Made by a program: the position numbers and the translations under genes
Notes under the pieces: generated by a model
The model's input: the letters and a program-made list of their open reading frames with translations, nothing else
Told to the model about the DNA's origin: nothing
The model's database searches: none
Origin: Chitinophaga cymbidii
GTDB taxonomy: Bacteria > Bacteroidota > Bacteroidia > Chitinophagales > Chitinophagaceae
NCBI RefSeq assembly: GCF_007992715.1
Contig: NZ_BKAU01000001.1
Coordinates: forward strand, 1,488,001 to 1,552,000
Length of the DNA: 64,000 nucleotides
Direction: 5' to 3'
In this document: piece by piece, positions 58,803-64,000 of the stretch
Layout of the letters: each line of letters opens with the position of its first letter
How positions within the stretch are numbered: the first letter of the stretch is position 1

Positions 58803-59909
58803 TCATATCGTATAAGATGTTCCTTCCACATACACCATCACCGGTCGAAATTCCCTGTCAAAAACAGTGAGGTTGGCTTTTTGTCCCGGTGTGATCCCTT
58901 CCCGCTGCGGCATTCCCATCAGCCGGGCCGGGTAAGTAGACGCCATGCGCAGGGCTTCCGGCAAGGGTATTCCCACTTTCTCCACGCAATTGCGGATGCC
59001 TTGCAGCAGCGTGATCGCGGAGCCGGATAAAGTACCGTCAGGCAGGGTGTAACGGTCTTTTTGCTTTATATGGGTGTATGCGCCATTGCTCGCTTCCACG
59101 GCGTCGGTGATCAGGAAGAGGCGTTCGCCCATCATCTTTTTACTGATATCCAGCGCTTCAAAATCCACGTGAATACCATCGGGGATGATGCTGGCGCAGG
59201 CGGTGGCGGATTGATATACGGCGCCGGGCAGGCCGGTGTCGCGGTGATGCAGGGGGCTCATGGCATTGAAAAGATGGGTGGAAGTCTGTATGCCGAGCGC
59301 GAACCCTTTGGCCGCTTCTTCAAAAGTGGCGTTGCTGTGCCCCGCGGACACCACCACGCCATGATCCAGCAACAGCCGGATGATCTCCGGGTCGCACATT
59401 TCCGGCGCTACGGTCATCATCTTTATAACGCCTTTCGCGCGTTGCAGGAGGACTTCCACTTCCTTTCGCTCCGGCTTTTTTATATACTGCGTGATATGTG
59501 CGCCGCGTTTGACGGGGTTGATGTACGGCCCTTCGAGATGAAGGCCCAATACGGCGGGATGGGGGTTATCCCTTACTACGTCGATGGCTTTTTCGAATAC
59601 CTCCAGGCTGTTGGTGGCCAGGGTGATGAGAAAGCCGGTGGTGCCGGTGCGTACAAGACCATCGGCGATGGTATTCAAAGCAACGGCGGAGGGGTCGTCC
59701 GCGAACAGGAGACCACCTCCACCGTATATTTGCAGATCTAGCAGGCCGGGTGAAATGTTGCAGCCTTGTTGGTCGATGATGCGGGCTTCTTCAGGTATGC
59801 TGACGGCTGGTGTCCATCCTTTTATGATCCCGTCTTCAATCAGTAACGCTTTTCCCGTTATTTCCGCTTTGCCGGTAAAAAATACCGCATTGACCAGTGC
59901 TATCAGCAT
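58803..59909 (-). CDS. nagA: N-acetylglucosamine-6-phosphate deacetylase
   Basis: NagA removes the acetyl group from GlcNAc-6-phosphate in the cytoplasm, giving glucosamine-6-phosphate. It is a 368-residue amidohydrolase with the metal-binding motifs LHLEGPYINPVKRGAH, SAGHSNAT and STHLFNAMSPLHHR and the catalytic Asp in LITDAVEASNG. Length is normal. It follows susD by 15 bp on the same strand, so a GlcNAc-containing substrate such as chitin oligomers or a host glycan is likely for the transport pair. No NagB or kinase gene lies in the window. Confidence 0.92.
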   Translation of the reverse strand: MLIALVNAVFFTGKAEITGKALLIEDGIIKGWTPAVSIPEEARIIDQQGCNISPGLLDLQIYGGGGLLFADDPSAVALNTIADGLVRTGTTGFLITLATNSLEVFEKAIDVVRDNPHPAVLGLHLEGPYINPVKRGAHITQYIKKPERKEVEVLLQRAKGVIKMMTVAPEMCDPEIIRLLLDHGVVVSAGHSNATFEEAAKGFALGIQTSTHLFNAMSPLHHRDTGLPGAVYQSATACASIIPDGIHVDFEALDISKKMMGERLFLITDAVEASNGAYTHIKQKDRYTLPDGTLSGSAITLLQGIRNCVEKVGIPLPEALRMASTYPARLMGMPQREGITPGQKANLTVFDREFRPVMVYVEGTSYTI

Positions 59910-59924
59910 ACGTAATATTTTAGA

Positions 59925-61673
59925 TTATTGCGTCCACCCCGGGTTCTGGATCAGCTCAACGCCTTGGTCTTTATACAGCTTGATCTGATCGAGGGGTAGC
60001 GGATTCAAATATACTTTATCATCCGTAAATACCCGTTGCGTAGCACCACTTGGAGCGGGAATAATGTATCCTTCATCGCCACCGCCTTCGAGAGTTACAC
60101 CGGAAAGCCAGGAACCACCGGGAGGATCAGGTTTTTGCCATTCTGCCCGGTTGATCCAGGCGCCTCTGTTGATATCCGGGTTAGCCACCATGTCCACATA
60201 TGCCAGTTTTTTCCAACGGCGCAGATCATCCAGCCGGTATCCTTCCATGGTCAGCTCCACGCGGCGCTCACGGCGGATCTCCCAAATCATGGCGGATACC
60301 GTGGCGTCCCTTTCCGGATCATCATAAGTAACGCCATTCACTGCCGGCAGACCGCCTACCACTTCCAGTGGCGGGAGTTTTGCATCTGCTCCGCTCGGGC
60401 GGGCGCGTAATACATTGATGGATTTATCGAGATCGGCCTGCGTAAGCGTTCCCAGTTCCGCACATGCCTCCGCATAAGTTACCAGCACCTCTCCATAGCG
60501 GATCACCGGCGCATGGATGGGATTTACGTTGGACTGGCCTTCGGGCTTGTCGCGCAGATCATCGTTCAGGAATTTCCAGGTGGCATAGCCGGTGGTGCTT
60601 ACGCCCAGTTTGTTGTAACGGCCGATAGAACCCTGCGGGCGCAGTTCCGGATTGAAAGTGCCCAGCAAGCGCGGGTCACGGTTCGTGCGTACCTCCTCAT
60701 TGGTCTTGTCACCTGCATATGCGGTGGACAAACCTACGGGCAATCCATCCGTACAGAGATAGGATTCCATGAGGTCCTTATTAGGGCCGGTCTGTCCCTC
60801 GCCGTTCACGTAGCTCATCAGCGCATGCGTCAGCAGGCCGGTAGCATAACGGCGGTACATGATCATTTCTTTATTGGTGGAAAGGTCCAGCGAGTTGAAA
60901 GATTCGCGGTAAGTATGAGAAAAAGAGTAGCCTCCGTTCGTTATTATTTCATTGGCAGCCCATTTTGCCGCCGTGAGATATTCGGTGGATTTTGCCTGGT
61001 TCTGCTCATGGTATTTTTGCCAGGTCCCTTCAAAAAGAAATATCCTGCTCATATAGGCCAATACCACCCATTTGGTTACGTTCAGCCCTTTTTCCCCGTC
61101 AGACGCCCTTACATTTGCCGCGGCATATTCAAAGTCGGCCAGCACGCTGTCCATTACCAGCTCACGCGGGTCGCGGGGTTTGTACAGTTCTTCCTGGTCG
61201 GTGGTGAGCAATTCCCGGTTATAAAAAGGCACATCACCGAAATCTTTTACGAGGCGGAAATATTCCATTCCCCTGAAGAACCGTGCAATTCCCGACCAGT
61301 GGTTACGGGTCTCATCATCCAGGCCCGGTACCTTCCTGACGCGGTCGATCATAATATTCGCCTTCCGTACATTGGTAAACGACCAGCCGCCTCCGCTGGG
61401 AGGGATTACCTTGGTGAATTGCGGGGGACTGGTAGGCGCGAAATCATCGTTCAGCGACTGCCCCTGGTAGAAATAATCTCCCCAGGTCCAGCCTGAACCG
61501 TAACCATTGAAGTAGATTGGATAAAATCCATATGCAAACGTTCGTACGTTCTTTTCATTGGTCCAGTAGTTGCCATCTTCCATCTGGTCCAGCGGGCCAC
61601 GTTCCAGGAACTCCTTTTTACAGGCACTGAACAATACCACAAAAGCCGCCAGTATATATATGCTCGATTTCAT
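59925..61673 (-). CDS. SusD/RagB-family nutrient-binding lipoprotein
   Basis: This 582-residue surface lipoprotein has a signal with lipobox FSAC (Cys near residue 18), then KKEFLERGPLDQ and a long TPR-based SusD fold (LNVTKWVVLAYMSRIFLFEGTW..., EIRRERRVELTMEGYRLDDLRRW). It covers the SusC pore and captures glycans at the cell surface. It is coupled to susC (19 bp) and to nagA (15 bp) in one operon, which points to an amino-sugar-containing substrate. The family gives no more specific prediction. Confidence 0.93.
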   Translation of the reverse strand: MKSSIYILAAFVVLFSACKKEFLERGPLDQMEDGNYWTNEKNVRTFAYGFYPIYFNGYGSGWTWGDYFYQGQSLNDDFAPTSPPQFTKVIPPSGGGWSFTNVRKANIMIDRVRKVPGLDDETRNHWSGIARFFRGMEYFRLVKDFGDVPFYNRELLTTDQEELYKPRDPRELVMDSVLADFEYAAANVRASDGEKGLNVTKWVVLAYMSRIFLFEGTWQKYHEQNQAKSTEYLTAAKWAANEIITNGGYSFSHTYRESFNSLDLSTNKEMIMYRRYATGLLTHALMSYVNGEGQTGPNKDLMESYLCTDGLPVGLSTAYAGDKTNEEVRTNRDPRLLGTFNPELRPQGSIGRYNKLGVSTTGYATWKFLNDDLRDKPEGQSNVNPIHAPVIRYGEVLVTYAEACAELGTLTQADLDKSINVLRARPSGADAKLPPLEVVGGLPAVNGVTYDDPERDATVSAMIWEIRRERRVELTMEGYRLDDLRRWKKLAYVDMVANPDINRGAWINRAEWQKPDPPGGSWLSGVTLEGGGDEGYIIPAPSGATQRVFTDDKVYLNPLPLDQIKLYKDQGVELIQNPGWTQ

Positions 61674-61692
61674 AATATCCGTTTTTTATGAA

Positions 61693-64000
61693 TTAGAAAG
61701 TGAGTTGAACGCCGAAGGAAATCTCTTTCCTGTAAGGGTAAGTACGTCCAAAGGCTGAAGCATCGGTCTGTTCCACTGTATAGTCAATTTCCGGGTCCAG
61801 GGGGATCGATAAATTGTCGAATGTGAGCAGATTTTCAGCCGACACATACACACGGGCCGCTTTCATGTGAATGCGTTTTGCCAGATTTCCCGGCACGGTA
61901 TACCCCAGCGAGATATTCTTTACACGGGTATAAGCCATGTTCAGCAGATAGCGGCTCTGGCGGTAGAAGTTCTGGATGTTATTGGACTGGCCGGTGAAAG
62001 TAGGTTGCGGATAGAACGCATCCGTATTGGTCGGCGTCCAGTAATCCTGGTGATGATCGTACCATGAATCCTGCCCGAAGCCCGGAATGAACAGGGGACC
62101 GGAAGGCCACAGCTCGCGTTTGCCAACACCCTGTATAAAGATGCTGAAGTCAAATCCTTTCCATTCGGCGCCAAGGCGGATGCCATACTGATAGCGGGGC
62201 GTGGAGTTCCCGATCACCATCTGGTCACCCGGATCGTCTACCGTGTTGGAGCCGGGAGAAAGCGTGCTGTCTCCGTTGCGGTCCACATACTTCACATCGC
62301 CCGGCGTATAATAGAACCATGCGGAATTACCTGCCAGGATGGTCTGTGAGGGAATGTCCGGTTTCAGCTCCCACCGGTCGCCATTCTTTGTGAAATCGCT
62401 TTCCTGGAACAGGCGGTCAGTTTGGTATCCCCATATCTCGCCAATCGTTTTTCCTTCGTAGTTATTGGTAATGATCCTGGTGGCGCTGGCCAGTTTGGTG
62501 ATCTTTTCGTTGAAGTCGGACAAGGTGGCCAGTGCGTTGATCCGCAGGCCATTGTCAAATGTATGCGTGTAATCGAGCGCCAGCTCCCATCCTTTCGTAC
62601 GCATTTCTCCAAAATTCATCACCGGTACGTTGCCGCCAAATGAGCTGGGCAGCGTCAGGCCCGCGCCGATCATGTCACTGGTAGTACGTTTATACCAGTC
62701 GAAAGTAATGCCGAATGCATTATTAAAGAACCGGGCATCTACCCCGAAATCCACTGTGGATACGGTTTCCCAGGTGAGCGACTTGGACACCTGCTGTGGC
62801 GTGGAAAAGGTGAGCTGATTGGCTTCTCCTATGAGCCAGCCGGAATTGCTGGAACTCATCACGGAAATAAAGCGATTGGGACCAACGTTCTGGTTTCCCA
62901 GGGAGCCGTATGAACCTCTCAGTTTCAGGAAAGACAGCACCGGTTTTGCGAAGTCCATAAAGGTTTCTTCGGTGAGCACATAACCGGCGGAAACAGAGGG
63001 GAAGAAATCATAGAGCTGGGCACGCGGGAATTTCGAAGAACCGTCGTAACGGCCATTCACTTCCAGCAGGTATTTGTTTTTGTAGTCATAGTTGAGCCTG
63101 GCAAAATAACCATTGGTAGCCCAATGGCCCCGGTCGCCCGATACGTATTGGTCACCGGTCGCCAGTGAAATTTCAGCCAGGTTCTGGTCTATCAGCGTTC
63201 TCCTTTCAGAAGAGTGCGCCCAGTTGCGGTAAAGGTCTACATCCATACCGGCCATTGCCTTGAAGTGATGATCTTCATTCACATCAAACCTGTAAGTAGC
63301 ATAGGCGCGGCCATTGTTCCATTCGTTCCACCACGACTGGTAAGTAATCGCGTCCACTGTAGGAGACTGGTAGTTCTCGAAATAGTTCAATTGTGTAGGG
63401 GCTGCCCAGAAGTTGATGCCGGCAGTTCCGCCGCCCGGTGAACGCAGGTGGGTGTTGGTACCGGAGTAGGTATAATCTACATCCACCGTAAAGCCTTTGA
63501 AGGGTTTGAGCGTAGTTCCTACCTGTACCCGGCTGAATGTGGACTTGGTCTGCTCCATGTTCGCCTGCTGTACTTCTGTGATGGCGCTGCGGAAAGGTTT
63601 TCCCTGGTAAGTGCCGTAGGGGTAGATCTTGGGCCAGCGGTAGAGATAGTACCAGGGGCCAAAGCGCGCACTGGAAAAGCTATAGGGCGTCTCGAAAACA
63701 GATTGGCTCAGCATCATCTTGCCACGAACATCTATCCAGTCGTTCACGCTGGAATTGACAGAAAGCGTAGCATTATACCGGTCGAACTTATCGGTTTTGA
63801 ACCGGAGGACACCGCTTTGGTTAAGATATCCGAGGCCGAGGTGGTAATTCGTTTTTTCGCCTCCGCCGGATACGGCGAGGTCATGCTTTTGCATCAGGGT
63901 CCAATCCTTCATATACATTTTTCCCACGTCCCAGGGGCGGTAAAAGTAAAGCCGTCCGTCCCGCACCTCGAAATCCCGGCCCATGACCATGGAGTCGCCA
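61693..64000 (-). CDS. SusC/RagA-family TonB-linked outer-membrane receptor, C-terminal part (cut by window edge)
   Basis: The visible part is about 769 C-terminal residues of a SusC-type TonB-dependent transporter. The frame stays open to the end of the window, so the plug and N-terminal sandwich lie outside. Typical SusC features are seen: GGGEKTNYHLGLGYLNQSGV, SVSAGYVLTEETFMD, LRGSYGSLGNQNVG, FDWYKRTTSDMI and a terminal strand ending GVQLTF with C-terminal Phe. It forms the pore of a SusCD complex that imports glycans. It is the first visible gene of the susC-susD-nagA operon. Confidence 0.93.
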   Translation of the reverse strand, partial: GDSMVMGRDFEVRDGRLYFYRPWDVGKMYMKDWTLMQKHDLAVSGGGEKTNYHLGLGYLNQSGVLRFKTDKFDRYNATLSVNSSVNDWIDVRGKMMLSQSVFETPYSFSSARFGPWYYLYRWPKIYPYGTYQGKPFRSAITEVQQANMEQTKSTFSRVQVGTTLKPFKGFTVDVDYTYSGTNTHLRSPGGGTAGINFWAAPTQLNYFENYQSPTVDAITYQSWWNEWNNGRAYATYRFDVNEDHHFKAMAGMDVDLYRNWAHSSERRTLIDQNLAEISLATGDQYVSGDRGHWATNGYFARLNYDYKNKYLLEVNGRYDGSSKFPRAQLYDFFPSVSAGYVLTEETFMDFAKPVLSFLKLRGSYGSLGNQNVGPNRFISVMSSSNSGWLIGEANQLTFSTPQQVSKSLTWETVSTVDFGVDARFFNNAFGITFDWYKRTTSDMIGAGLTLPSSFGGNVPVMNFGEMRTKGWELALDYTHTFDNGLRINALATLSDFNEKITKLASATRIITNNYEGKTIGEIWGYQTDRLFQESDFTKNGDRWELKPDIPSQTILAGNSAWFYYTPGDVKYVDRNGDSTLSPGSNTVDDPGDQMVIGNSTPRYQYGIRLGAEWKGFDFSIFIQGVGKRELWPSGPLFIPGFGQDSWYDHHQDYWTPTNTDAFYPQPTFTGQSNNIQNFYRQSRYLLNMAYTRVKNISLGYTVPGNLAKRIHMKAARVYVSAENLLTFDNLSIPLDPEIDYTVEQTDASAFGRTYPYRKEISFGVQLTF

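Overview
This 64-kb window looks like part of a chromosome of a free-living Bacteroidota bacterium, most plausibly of the Chitinophagaceae. The evidence is a SusC/SusD pair, a type IX secretion (T9SS) type B adhesin with its PorP/SprF partner, alternative complex III genes, CarboxypepD_reg-type TonB receptors, DUF5606, and many upstream sequences matching the Bacteroidota -7 box TAnnTTTG. I saw no tRNA, rRNA, CRISPR array, insertion sequence or phage gene.

Layout. Positions 1-2495 (minus) hold the first two genes of an alternative complex III operon (actA, and actB cut by the window edge). purN and a small outer-membrane protein follow on plus. Positions 4262-12304 form a metal (probably zinc) homeostasis island. 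Its leftward genes are a MerC-like membrane protein, a COG0523 GTPase and a CxxC TonB receptor. Its rightward genes are a LolD-like ATPase, an FtsX-type permease with a histidine-rich loop, a DUF3299 lipoprotein, a SCO protein and a Zur-like Fur-family regulator. Two similar 7-1-7 palindromes lie in the divergent promoter region, and a different interleaved palindrome lies before the TonB receptor.

Positions 12334-29772 are mostly housekeeping and scattered functions: M3 oligopeptidase, DUF5606, a lamin-tail surface protein, asd, DUF2461, an outer-membrane porin with an AmtB transporter, uvrB, an S1/P1 nuclease, a PfkB kinase, a MATE exporter and a small lipoprotein. Positions 29960-42352 (minus) form a T9SS type B unit: a 3092-residue repetitive surface protein, a PorP/SprF-like protein and a PorE-like OmpA protein. 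After about 690 bp carrying iterated TGTTCATTT repeats comes a NACHT-type STAND ATPase (43045), then a membrane transglutaminase-like protein, Dps, a double-OmpA protein, an SDR dehydrogenase and a large TonB-like barrel.

Positions 52540-58790 hold the conserved membrane set DUF58-MoxR-DUF4350-DUF4129-SpoIIM with a divergent RDD gene. The window ends in a minus-strand susC-susD-nagA operon, which suggests uptake and breakdown of an N-acetylglucosamine-containing glycan.

The strongest candidate for something little described is the metal island. There the permease itself carries a long His/Asp-rich extracytoplasmic loop, and no separate histidine-rich periplasmic (DUF2796-type) partner gene is present. 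Second are the NACHT protein with its repeat-rich upstream region and the long palindromic element at about 26.3 kb. All functional statements rest on motif recognition by eye; no database search was run.
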